The notes beneath the pieces were generated by a model that saw only the letters and a program-made list of their open reading frames with translations, made no database searches and was not told where the DNA came from. A program made the translations under genes and the position numbers. From Euzebyaceae bacterium (GTDB lineage: Bacteria; Actinomycetota; Nitriliruptoria; Euzebyales; Egibacteraceae), in NCBI GenBank assembly GCA_013696915.1, contig JACCXR010000336.1, forward strand, positions 1-12,763: DNA of 12,763 bases, read 5' to 3'. Shown here piece by piece: positions 6,663 to 12,617 of the stretch. Within the stretch, counting starts at the first letter, position 1; every line of letters starts with the position of its first letter.

Positions 6663-6669
6663 GAGGGGG
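6663..6669 (+). promoter_or_regulatory. ribosome-binding site fixing the LCP GTG start
   Basis: GAGGGGG lies seven bases before the GTG at 6677 and favours this start. Later in-frame candidates are a GTG at 6716, whose GAGAGG is further away, and an ATG at 6743, which has no such site. Confidence 0.6.
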
Positions 6670-6676
6670 TGTCGGC

Positions 6677-8299
6677 GTGTCCGCGCACCGCCCAGCCGAG
6701 AGGTGCCCCATCGCCGTGTCCGAGACTGGCCGTCAGCTGCCGATGGCGCGGTTCGGACCCGTTCTCCGGGGAGGCCGGGTGCGCAACGGCGGGCTCGACT
6801 GGCACCGGATGGGCATCCTCGCGTTCTCGATCCTGAGCGCCCTGGTCGTCACCGCCGGCGCGGGCGCCGGCGCGCTGCTGCTCGTGGCGCAGCAGTCGAT
6901 CGAACGTGTGGAGCTGCCGCCGGGCGTCCTGCAGACGCCGGAGGACCTGAACAGTGACGGCGAGGTGACCGCGGACGAGATGGAGGAGGTCCACGACGTC
7001 CTCAACCTCCTGGTGGTGGGCTCGGACAGCCGCGAGGGCCTGACCGACGCGCAGCTGCAGGCGCTCGGTACCGAGGATGTGGGCACCAACCTCACCGACA
7101 CGGTCATGCTCGTGCAGCTCGACCCCGACCGCGACGGGGCGGTCGTCCTCAGCTTCCCCCGGGACCTCATGGTGGAGCGCTGCGACGGGACCCGCTTCAG
7201 GATCAACGAGGCGTACCAGATCGGGGAGAACTCGGACGAGGGGGGCGCGGCCTGCCTGATCGAGACGGTGAAGAACCTCACCGGCATCCCCATCGACCAC
7301 TTCGTCCGCGTGAACCTCGCGGGGTTCATCGACGTCGTCGATGCGGTCGGCGGCGTGTCGTTCTACCTCGACCAGCCGCTCAGGGACGACTTCGCGGGCG
7401 TCGACCTCGACGCCGGCTGCGTCACCCTCGACGGGACAGAGGCCCTCGGCTTCGTCCGGTCGCGGCACGTCGACAACGACTTCGGGCGCATCGCCCGCCA
7501 GCAGCGGTTCATCCGCGAGCTCGTCCGCAAGGCGACCAGCGCCGGCACCCTGCTCCAGCCGCAGCGGCTGTTCGGCCTCGTCCGCTCGGTGGCGCGGACG
7601 CTCGAGACCGACCAGAACCTCGGCCTGCCGCAGATGCAGCGGATCGCGTACAGCGTCCGCGACATCAGCGCCGAGGGCATCAACATGTGGGCCGTCCCCG
7701 GCACCGAGCGGACGACGAGCAGTGGCGCCTTCGTCATCGAGCCGGACATGGAGCAGGCCGAGCGGCTCTTCGTGGCCTTCCGCGAGGGCACCCTGATCCC
7801 CGAGGACGTCGGCCGGGAGCCGCCAGCACCCGTCACGATCGCCGACGTCCCGCCGCTGGTCGTGCTGAACGGCGCCGGCGTCGAGGGGCTGGCCGACGAG
7901 ATGAGAGCGGCGCTGGAGGAGCGCGGCTTCGCCATCGCGGAGACCGGCAACGCCGACCGCGTCGACGTCGCCCGCTCGGAGGTCGTCTACCCGCCCGACC
8001 GGCTCGACGAGGCGGAGCTCGTCTCCGAGGCGCTCGGCGGCGCGCCGATCGTCGAGGGGGAGCCGGGGGAGGACCTCGCCGTCGTCGTCGGCAGTCGCTT
8101 CAACCGCTTCCTGCTGCCGTCCCCGGCGCCCACGGAGACGCCGACGCCCACCGCAACGCCCACGTCCACCGACTCCCCGTCGCCCACCCCCTCCTTCCCG
8201 ACCGACGCGCGCGACTCGCGGCCGCTGCCTCCTCCGCCCCCCACGCCCGAACCCGAGCCGACGTTCCGCGGCGCGGCGGACTCCGACGTCCAGTGCTGA
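6677..8299 (+). CDS. LCP (LytR-CpsA-Psr) family cell-wall glycopolymer ligase with EF-hand-like loop and LytR_C domain
   Basis: LCP proteins transfer lipid-carried glycopolymers onto peptidoglycan outside the membrane. The 540-residue product has a short basic cytoplasmic tail and one membrane segment (about 44-70). A linker holds the EF-hand-like loop D90-E101. The LCP catalytic domain follows (about 108-310): VGSDSRE with Arg119, TDTVML with Asp141, SFPRDLMV with Arg162-Asp163, RINEAY, LTGIPIDHFVRVNLAGF, and FVRSRHVDNDFGRIARQQR (259-277) with the conserved Arg and Asp residues. After it come a LytR_C domain (about 390-476) and a Pro/Thr/Ser-rich tail (481-530) ending in Cys540. The core motifs are complete, so it should be active. 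As first gene of the rml-wbbL operon it most likely ligates the rhamnose-containing polymer. A role as transcription attenuator, the old LytR name, is unlikely. From memory the nearest well-known relative by context is mycobacterial Lcp1. Confidence 0.94.
   Translation: MSAHRPAERCPIAVSETGRQLPMARFGPVLRGGRVRNGGLDWHRMGILAFSILSALVVTAGAGAGALLLVAQQSIERVELPPGVLQTPEDLNSDGEVTADEMEEVHDVLNLLVVGSDSREGLTDAQLQALGTEDVGTNLTDTVMLVQLDPDRDGAVVLSFPRDLMVERCDGTRFRINEAYQIGENSDEGGAACLIETVKNLTGIPIDHFVRVNLAGFIDVVDAVGGVSFYLDQPLRDDFAGVDLDAGCVTLDGTEALGFVRSRHVDNDFGRIARQQRFIRELVRKATSAGTLLQPQRLFGLVRSVARTLETDQNLGLPQMQRIAYSVRDISAEGINMWAVPGTERTTSSGAFVIEPDMEQAERLFVAFREGTLIPEDVGREPPAPVTIADVPPLVVLNGAGVEGLADEMRAALEERGFAIAETGNADRVDVARSEVVYPPDRLDEAELVSEALGGAPIVEGEPGEDLAVVVGSRFNRFLLPSPAPTETPTPTATPTSTDSPSPTPSFPTDARDSRPLPPPPPTPEPEPTFRGAADSDVQC
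6944..6979 (+). other. EF-hand-type calcium-binding loop encoded within the LCP gene
   Basis: These twelve codons give DLNSDGEVTADE. Positions 1, 3, 5 and 12 are Asp, Asn, Asp and Glu, position 6 is Gly, position 8 is the hydrophobic Val and position 9 is Thr, a full match to the EF-hand loop. An acidic helix-like EMEEVHDVL follows. It stands alone, without a second paired hand, between the membrane segment and the catalytic core. Confidence 0.65.
8117..8266 (+). repeat. low-complexity Pro/Thr/Ser-rich tail of the LCP protein
   Basis: Irregular repeats of ACGCCGACGCCCACC-like units encode about 50 residues of Pro, Thr and Ser (481-530), with runs such as TETPTPTATPTSTDS and PPPPPTPEPEP. Such tails in exported actinobacterial proteins are usually extended wall-spanning linkers and may be glycosylated. 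It is a likely site of length variation between strains. Confidence 0.7.
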
Positions 8300-8311
8300 C
8301 CGGCGCGTTCT

Positions 8312-8318
8312 GGGGGTG
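8312..8318 (+). promoter_or_regulatory. ribosome-binding site fixing the rmlA start
   Basis: GGGGGTG lies six bases before the GTG at 8325. The alternative GTG at 8316 sits inside this site and would only add three residues before the canonical MKGIVLAGG, so 8325 is preferred. Confidence 0.6.
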
Positions 8319-8324
8319 TGGCCG

Positions 8325-9200
8325 GTGAAGGGCATCGTCCTCGCGGGCGGGAGCGGCACCCGGCTCTACCCGGTCACGAAGGCCGTGTCGAAGCAGCTGC
8401 TGCCCGTCTACGACAAGCCGATGGTGCACTACCCGCTGTCGGCGCTGATGCTCGCGGGGATCCGCGAGATCCTGCTCATCTCCACGCCGGTGGACCTCCC
8501 CCTGTTCCGGCGGCTGCTGGGTGACGGCTCGGACCTCGGCGTCGACCTGCGCTACGCCGAGCAGCCGCACCCGAACGGCCTCGCCGAGGCATTCCTGATC
8601 GGCCGCGAGTTCGTCGGTGACGACGAGGTGGCGCTGGTGCTCGGTGACAACATCTTCCACGGCCACGGGCTCGCCCGGCTGCTCCAGGACGAGGCGGCCG
8701 CGCTGTCGGGCTGCACGCTGTTCGGCTACCCCGTCAAGGATCCGCACCGGTACGGTGTGGTCGAACCCGGTCCGGGCGGGACGATCGTCTCGATCGAGGA
8801 GAAGCCCGCCGAGCCGAAGTCGAACCTCGCCGTCACCGGCCTCTACCTCTACGACAACGAGGTGCTCGACGTCGCGCGGGGGCTGCGGCCCTCGGCCCGC
8901 GGCGAGCTCGAGATCACCGACGTCAACAACCACTACCTCGCGCGCGGCCGGGCGAAGCTCGTCAACCTCGGCCGGGGGATGGCGTGGCTCGACACCGGGA
9001 CGCACGACAGCCTGCTCGAGGCCTCGACGTTCGTGCAGGTGCTCGAGCACCGCCAGGGCGTCCGCATCGCCTGCCTCGAGGAGGTCGCATTCCGCATGGG
9101 GTTCATCGACCGCGGCCAGCTCGCCGCGCTCGGTGAGCAGCTGGGCAGGTCCTCCTACGGCGAGTACGTCCGCGGACTCGCCGCCGAAGAAGGGGAGTAG
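8325..9200 (+). CDS. rmlA: glucose-1-phosphate thymidylyltransferase RmlA
   Basis: RmlA joins dTTP and glucose-1-phosphate to dTDP-glucose, the first step to dTDP-L-rhamnose, in the cytoplasm. At 291 residues it has the normal length. Key motifs are the nucleotide loop LAGGSGTRLYPVTKAVSKQLLPVYDKPM (6-33 in outline), the sugar-site EQPHPNGLAEAF (79-90), LGDNI with the metal-binding Asp108, IEEKP with Glu159-Lys160, ITDVNNHYL (197-205) and WLDTGTHDSLLEA with Asp223. All look intact. The gene starts 25 bases after the LCP stop and ends three bases before rmlB, so it belongs to the same transcript. End-product inhibition by dTDP-L-rhamnose is known for the family. The identification is secure; dTDP-glucose can also feed other deoxysugars. 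Confidence 0.97.
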   Translation: MKGIVLAGGSGTRLYPVTKAVSKQLLPVYDKPMVHYPLSALMLAGIREILLISTPVDLPLFRRLLGDGSDLGVDLRYAEQPHPNGLAEAFLIGREFVGDDEVALVLGDNIFHGHGLARLLQDEAAALSGCTLFGYPVKDPHRYGVVEPGPGGTIVSIEEKPAEPKSNLAVTGLYLYDNEVLDVARGLRPSARGELEITDVNNHYLARGRAKLVNLGRGMAWLDTGTHDSLLEASTFVQVLEHRQGVRIACLEEVAFRMGFIDRGQLAALGEQLGRSSYGEYVRGLAAEEGE

Positions 9201-9203
9201 AGC

Positions 9204-10199
9204 GTGCGCATCTTCGTGACCGGGGGGGCCGGGTTCATCGGCTCCAACTTCATCCGCCACGTGCTCGCCACCGAGCCGGATGCGCGGGTCACGAACTACG
9301 ACAAGCTGACCTACGCCGGCAACCTCGCGTCGCTGCGGGACGTGGCCGACGACCCCCGGTACGCGTTCGTCAGGGGCGACATCGGCGACGCGGCGCTGCT
9401 GTCGGACGTGCTGCCCGGCCACGACGCGGTGGTGAACTTCGCCGCCGAGTCGCACGTCGATCGGTCGATCACGGCCTCGGGCGACTTCCTGGTGGCCAAC
9501 GTCGTCGGGGCGAACACCCTCTTCAACGCGGCCATGCGGCTGGAGATCGGCCGCTTCCTGCACATCTCGACCGACGAGGCCTACGGGTCGGTCCCGGAGC
9601 CGGGGAGCTTCGCCGAGGGCGACAAGCTCGAGCCGAACTCGCCGTACTCGGTGTCGAAGGCCTCGGCCGACCTGCTCGCGCGGGCCTACGGCGTGACCTT
9701 CGGCTACCCGATCACCGTGACCCGCACGGCGAACAACTTCGGGCCGTACCACTTCCCCGAGAAGGTCGTCCCGCTGTTCGTCACCAACCTCATCGACGGT
9801 CTCAAGGTCCCCTTGTACGGCACCGGCGCGAACGTGCGCGACTGGACGTACGTGGTAGACAACGCGGCCGCGCAGTGGCTGGTCCTGACCGAGGGGGAGC
9901 CCGGCGAGCTCTACAACGTCGGCGCCGGCAACGAGATGTCGAACGCCGAGCTCACCGCGCGCATCCTCGACCGCTTCGGCCTGGGGGAGGAGATGGTGGA
10001 ACTCGTCGCCGACCGTCCCGGCCATGACCTGCGCTACTCGGTCGACACCGCCAGGGTCCGCCGGCTCGGGTGGAAGCCCGAGCACTCCTTCGACGAGGCG
10101 CTGGACGACACGATCGCGTGGTACCGCGCCAGCGAATGGTGGTGGCGGCCGCTGAAGGAGCGCGGCGCCTCGGCGCGACAGGGTCTGGTGAACCGCTGA
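9204..10199 (+). CDS. rmlB: dTDP-glucose 4,6-dehydratase RmlB
   Basis: RmlB is an extended short-chain dehydrogenase that uses bound NAD+ to turn dTDP-glucose into dTDP-4-keto-6-deoxyglucose. The 331-residue product shows the NAD loop GGAGFIGSNF (7-16), YDKLTYAGN (32-40), AAESHVDRSI (80-89), the catalytic STDEAYG (Thr123, Asp124, Glu125) and Tyr148-x3-Lys152 in YSVSK, then RTANNFGPYHFPEKVVPLFV (174-193) and YGTGANVRDW (205-214). The usual STDEVYG has Ala in place of Val and VDD-H is VVDN here, both mild changes outside the catalytic set. The GTG start at 9204 has GGGGAG six bases upstream. The stop overlaps the rmlD ATG by one base. Confidence 0.97.
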   Translation: MRIFVTGGAGFIGSNFIRHVLATEPDARVTNYDKLTYAGNLASLRDVADDPRYAFVRGDIGDAALLSDVLPGHDAVVNFAAESHVDRSITASGDFLVANVVGANTLFNAAMRLEIGRFLHISTDEAYGSVPEPGSFAEGDKLEPNSPYSVSKASADLLARAYGVTFGYPITVTRTANNFGPYHFPEKVVPLFVTNLIDGLKVPLYGTGANVRDWTYVVDNAAAQWLVLTEGEPGELYNVGAGNEMSNAELTARILDRFGLGEEMVELVADRPGHDLRYSVDTARVRRLGWKPEHSFDEALDDTIAWYRASEWWWRPLKERGASARQGLVNR

Positions 10200-11041
10200 T
10201 GCGGGTGCTGATCACGGGGGCGAGCGGCCAGCTCGGTCACGACCTGCTGGCCGCGTTCGCCGGCGACGAGGTCGTCGGCCTGACGCGCGCGGATCTCGAC
10301 GTGGCCTCGGAGCCGGCGGTGGTCGCCGCGGTCCGGGATCACGCGCCGGAACTGGTCGTCCACGCGGCCGCGTACACCCGGGTCGACGCCTGCGAGTCGG
10401 ACTGCCACGAGGCGTGGCGGGTGAACGCGCTGGGGTCGTGGTGGGTCGCCCGGGCCTGCGCGCTCGCCGGCGCCGCGATGGTCTACGTCTCGACCGACTA
10501 CGTCTTCGACGGGCTGGCCGGGCGGCCCTACACGGAGTTCGACCGCACGAATCCGCAGTCGATGTACGGGCGCAGCAAGGAGGCCGGCGAGCAGCTCGTC
10601 CGGCAGGCGCTGCCGGAGCACTACATCGTGCGCACGTCGTGGCTGCAGGGCGTGCACGGCGCGAACTTCGTGAAGACGATGCTGCGGCTCGGGCGCGAGC
10701 GCGGCGCGCTGAGCGTCGTCGATGACCAGACCGGCTGCCCGACCTTCGCGTCCGAACTCGCGCCGGCGATCCGCCGGCTCGCGGTGACCGGGCGGCACGG
10801 CACCTACCACGTGACCAACAGCGGGCACTGCACCTGGTTCGAGCTCGCCAGGGCCGTGTTCGACGAGGCCGGCCTGGCCGTCGAGCTGGCGCCGACCGAC
10901 ACGGCGTCGTACGCGGCGCCAGCGCCGCGGCCCGCTTTCAGCGTGCTCGACAACCTGCTCACCGGCCTCATCGGCCTCGAGCCGCTCCCGGAGTGGCAGT
11001 TCTCGCTGAAGCGGCTGGTCTCCGAGCTCGGTGACGGCTGA
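10199..11041 (+). CDS. rmlD: dTDP-4-dehydrorhamnose reductase RmlD
   Basis: RmlD reduces dTDP-4-keto-L-rhamnose with NAD(P)H to dTDP-L-rhamnose, the last step of the pathway. The 280-residue protein carries the nucleotide loop TGASGQLG (6-13), HAAAYTRVDACESD (55-68), VSTDYVFDG (97-105), the catalytic Tyr123-x3-Lys127 in MYGRSKEAGE, VRTSWLQG (144-151) and VDDQTGCPTFASELA (174-188), all standard. Translation is coupled at both ends: the ATG shares a base with the rmlB stop (TGATG), and the last 11 bases overlap the rhamnosyltransferase gene. No rmlC lies between rmlB and rmlD, so the epimerase must be encoded elsewhere. The upstream extension of this frame into rmlB is a shadow. Confidence 0.96.
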   Translation: MRVLITGASGQLGHDLLAAFAGDEVVGLTRADLDVASEPAVVAAVRDHAPELVVHAAAYTRVDACESDCHEAWRVNALGSWWVARACALAGAAMVYVSTDYVFDGLAGRPYTEFDRTNPQSMYGRSKEAGEQLVRQALPEHYIVRTSWLQGVHGANFVKTMLRLGRERGALSVVDDQTGCPTFASELAPAIRRLAVTGRHGTYHVTNSGHCTWFELARAVFDEAGLAVELAPTDTASYAAPAPRPAFSVLDNLLTGLIGLEPLPEWQFSLKRLVSELGDG

Positions 11042-11966
11042 CCCGAGCGGGGCGACCACCGCCGCCGGGTCGAAGCCGGCGGTGCCGGCCGAGCCCGTCC
11101 GCAGGGCGGGCGTGGCGGTCGTCGTGGTGAACCACAACACCCGCGACGACCTGCTGACGTGCCTCGGGACCCTGCGGGACGCCGGCGCCGACAAGGTGGT
11201 GGCGGTCGACTCCGGATCATCCGACGGGTCGCTGGACGCCGTCGCCGCCGCGTTCCCGGAGGTGACGCGGGTCGCGCTCGCCAACGTCGGCTTCGGGCAG
11301 GCGGCGAACGCCGGGGTCGCGGTGACGTCCTCGCCGGCCGTGGTGCTCGCGAACGCGGACACCCGCTTCCCGCCCGGTTCCGCCGCCGCGATGGGCGCCT
11401 ACCTCGCCGCGCACCCCGACGTTGGCGCCATGGGACCGATGGTGCGGTTCCCGGACGGGCGCCTGCAGATGTCGGCGCGGGCGTTCCCCTCGATCGGGCA
11501 GGCGGTCGGGCACGCGCTCGTCGGGCTGTGGCACCCCGCCAACCGCTGGACCAGGGCATACCGGCTCACCGACTGGGACCACGCGAGCGAGCGCGACGTC
11601 GACTGGCTGTCGGGGTGCTGCATCGCCGTGAACCGGACGGCGTTCGACGCGGTCGGCGGGTTCGACCCCGCGTACTTCATGTTCGTCGAGGACGTCGACC
11701 TCTGCGACCGGCTCGGCAAGGCCGGGTGGCGGGTCGTGTTCGCGCCCGTCGCCGAGGTGGTGCACGCGATCGGCGGATCGGTGTCGCGACGGCGGTTCCG
11801 AATGGTCGTCGAGCACGCGCGGTCGCTGGACCGGTTCTTCGCCCGCCGCTACGCCACCGGGCCGCGGCGGCTCGTGCGGCCCTTGATCCGCCTGGGGCTG
11901 GCCGGCTGGGTCGTCGCCGCGATGGCGTGGTCGGTCCTGCGCGGCCAGACCCACGCCCACGGTTGA
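11031..11966 (+). CDS. wbbL: WbbL-like GT2 rhamnosyltransferase (linkage-unit rhamnosyltransferase)
   Basis: This 311-residue family 2 glycosyltransferase most resembles, from memory, mycobacterial WbbL. That enzyme adds L-rhamnose from dTDP-L-rhamnose to decaprenyl-diphosphate-GlcNAc on the inner membrane face, completing the linker between wall polymer and peptidoglycan. Shared landmarks are VVVNHNTRD (31-39), VDSGSSDGS (59-67), NVGFGQAANAGV (85-96), the DxD-type ANADTRF (107-113), SARAFPSI (148-155), WLSGCCIAVNR (192-202) and VGGFDPAYFMFVEDVDLCDR split over 208-227, whose ED is the likely catalytic base region. A C-terminal hydrophobic stretch (about 284-303) may anchor it. The GTG at 11031 lies inside the rmlD end; the first 26 residues are Ala/Pro-rich, and a later GTG at residue 28 is a possible start. 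Acceptor identity is inferred. Confidence 0.9.
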   Translation: MTADPSGATTAAGSKPAVPAEPVRRAGVAVVVVNHNTRDDLLTCLGTLRDAGADKVVAVDSGSSDGSLDAVAAAFPEVTRVALANVGFGQAANAGVAVTSSPAVVLANADTRFPPGSAAAMGAYLAAHPDVGAMGPMVRFPDGRLQMSARAFPSIGQAVGHALVGLWHPANRWTRAYRLTDWDHASERDVDWLSGCCIAVNRTAFDAVGGFDPAYFMFVEDVDLCDRLGKAGWRVVFAPVAEVVHAIGGSVSRRRFRMVVEHARSLDRFFARRYATGPRRLVRPLIRLGLAGWVVAAMAWSVLRGQTHAHG

Positions 11967-11971
11967 CGTCA
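11964..11971. other. abutting convergent stop codons (TGACGTCA palindrome)
   Basis: The TGA of the rhamnosyltransferase gene and the TGA of vapC on the other strand are separated by two bases, and together form a perfect 8-base palindrome. No room exists for a terminator between the genes, so each transcript must end inside its neighbour. Confidence 0.8.
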
Positions 11972-12319
11972 GCCCGGGGCGACCACGTCGAGACCATCGA
12001 CGGCGGCGAAGTGCCGCCGATTCCTGGTCATCAGGCTCAGGCCGCGGACCACCGCGGAGGCGGCCACGAGCGCGTCGGCCATGGCGAGCGGATGGCTGCG
12101 CCGCAGCCGCCCCGCGCGCTCCGCGATCTCGCGGTCGACGTCGACCTCGTGGAGCGGCCGCAGGATCGTCCGGATCGCCTCCTCCCGCGCGGAACGGCCC
12201 GCGAACAGCTCGGCACGGGTGACCACCGAGTACCAGGCGCCGGCCGCGGCGTCCGGCAGCCGCACCGCGCCGCGGAGCTGATCGATGAAGACGTCGGTGT
12301 CGATCAGCAGCTCAGCCAT
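11969..12319 (-). CDS. vapC: VapC-type PIN domain ribonuclease toxin
   Basis: The 116-residue product is a single PIN domain, a Mg2+-dependent RNase fold; VapC toxins usually cut tRNA or rRNA. Its acidic site is recognisable: Asp7 in LLIDTDVFID, Glu37 in VVTRAELFAG and Asp82 in MADALVAASA. TRNRRHF (98-104) carries the typical C-terminal motif. All look intact, so the toxin should be active. The ATG at 12319 overlaps the antitoxin end by 16 bases, the usual vapBC arrangement that couples translation. The frame is open much further upstream, but only as an antisense-like shadow of vapB. The target RNA cannot be predicted. Its stop faces that of the rhamnosyltransferase gene with two bases between. 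Confidence 0.92.
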   Translation of the reverse strand: MAELLIDTDVFIDQLRGAVRLPDAAAGAWYSVVTRAELFAGRSAREEAIRTILRPLHEVDVDREIAERAGRLRRSHPLAMADALVAASAVVRGLSLMTRNRRHFAAVDGLDVVAPG

Positions 12320-12543
12320 GACCCCCGGTCCCACTCGGCGCGCGGCGGGACCTCCAGATCGGGGATGCTCCCGAAGGTCGCCTCGACGGCGTCCCGGAAG
12401 TCCTGGTCGCGCCCCAGCTCGAGGTAGGCGTCGACCGCCTCGCGCACGAGGGCCGCCAGCGTCTTGCCCTCGCGCCGGCGCCTGCGGTCCAACTGCTCCC
12501 GCTGCTCCTCGGTGAGGTAGATCTGCGTCCGCGTGGCGCCCAT
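12304..12543 (-). CDS. vapB: VapB-type ribbon-helix-helix antitoxin
   Basis: This 79-residue protein begins with a ribbon-helix-helix DNA-binding domain: the strand TRTQIYLT (4-11) followed by helices EEQREQLDRRRRREG and TLAALVREAVDAYLEL. The C-terminal part (46-79), with an acidic helix and PPRAEWDRGSW, is of the type that wraps round the toxin and blocks its active site. Antitoxins of this kind repress their own operon, strengthened by bound toxin. The ATG at 12543 is preferred over a TTG three codons earlier because a -10 box ends exactly seven bases before it and no ribosome site exists, which suggests a leaderless message. It overlaps vapC by 16 bases. Confidence 0.88.
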   Translation of the reverse strand: MGATRTQIYLTEEQREQLDRRRRREGKTLAALVREAVDAYLELGRDQDFRDAVEATFGSIPDLEVPPRAEWDRGSWLSC

Positions 12544-12562
12544 ACAGCACAACGTACAGCAC
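12543..12562 (+). repeat. 8-base direct repeat over the vapB promoter, likely operator
   Basis: TACAGCAC occurs at 12543-12550 and 12555-12562, twelve bases apart, about one helical turn. The copies flank and overlap the TACGTT -10 box and reach the vapB start codon. Ribbon-helix-helix antitoxins bind short repeats in such places, so this is a plausible autorepression site. Confidence 0.5.
12551..12556 (-). promoter_or_regulatory. candidate leaderless -10 box for vapBC
   Basis: TACGTT on the minus strand ends seven bases before the vapB ATG, the spacing expected for transcription starting at the start codon. It lies between the two TACAGCAC repeats, so a repressor bound there would block it. 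Confidence 0.5.
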
Positions 12563-12605
12563 GCCGGGTGTTGCGCGCGGCCGCCGGCGGGGTCGGGTCG
12601 GCCCG

Positions 12606-12611
12606 TACCAT
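12606..12611 (+). promoter_or_regulatory. candidate leaderless -10 box for the secreted-protein gene
   Basis: TACCAT ends six bases before the GTG at 12618 and no ribosome-binding sequence intervenes, so the message may be leaderless. The ATG inside this region (12610) opens a frame that stops after eleven codons and is not used. Confidence 0.45.
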
Positions 12612-12617
12612 GCGGGC

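Noticed and set aside
7121..7138. A second DxDxDG calcium-like motif in the LCP protein (DPDRDG, residues 149-154)
   Set aside because: The twelfth position is Phe rather than Glu, and the segment is the ordinary hairpin before SFPRDL in LCP domains, so it is probably a turn.
8117..8266. Tandem DNA repeat or CRISPR-like array in the LCP gene
   Set aside because: The units are irregular and follow the codon frame of a Pro/Thr/Ser tail; there are no spacers.
6656..10085. Long minus-strand open frames opposite the LCP, rmlA and rmlB genes
   Set aside because: Composition is rich in Arg, Asp, Val, Glu and His, as expected from the complement of GC-rich codons, with no domain signature. The plus-strand genes are certain.
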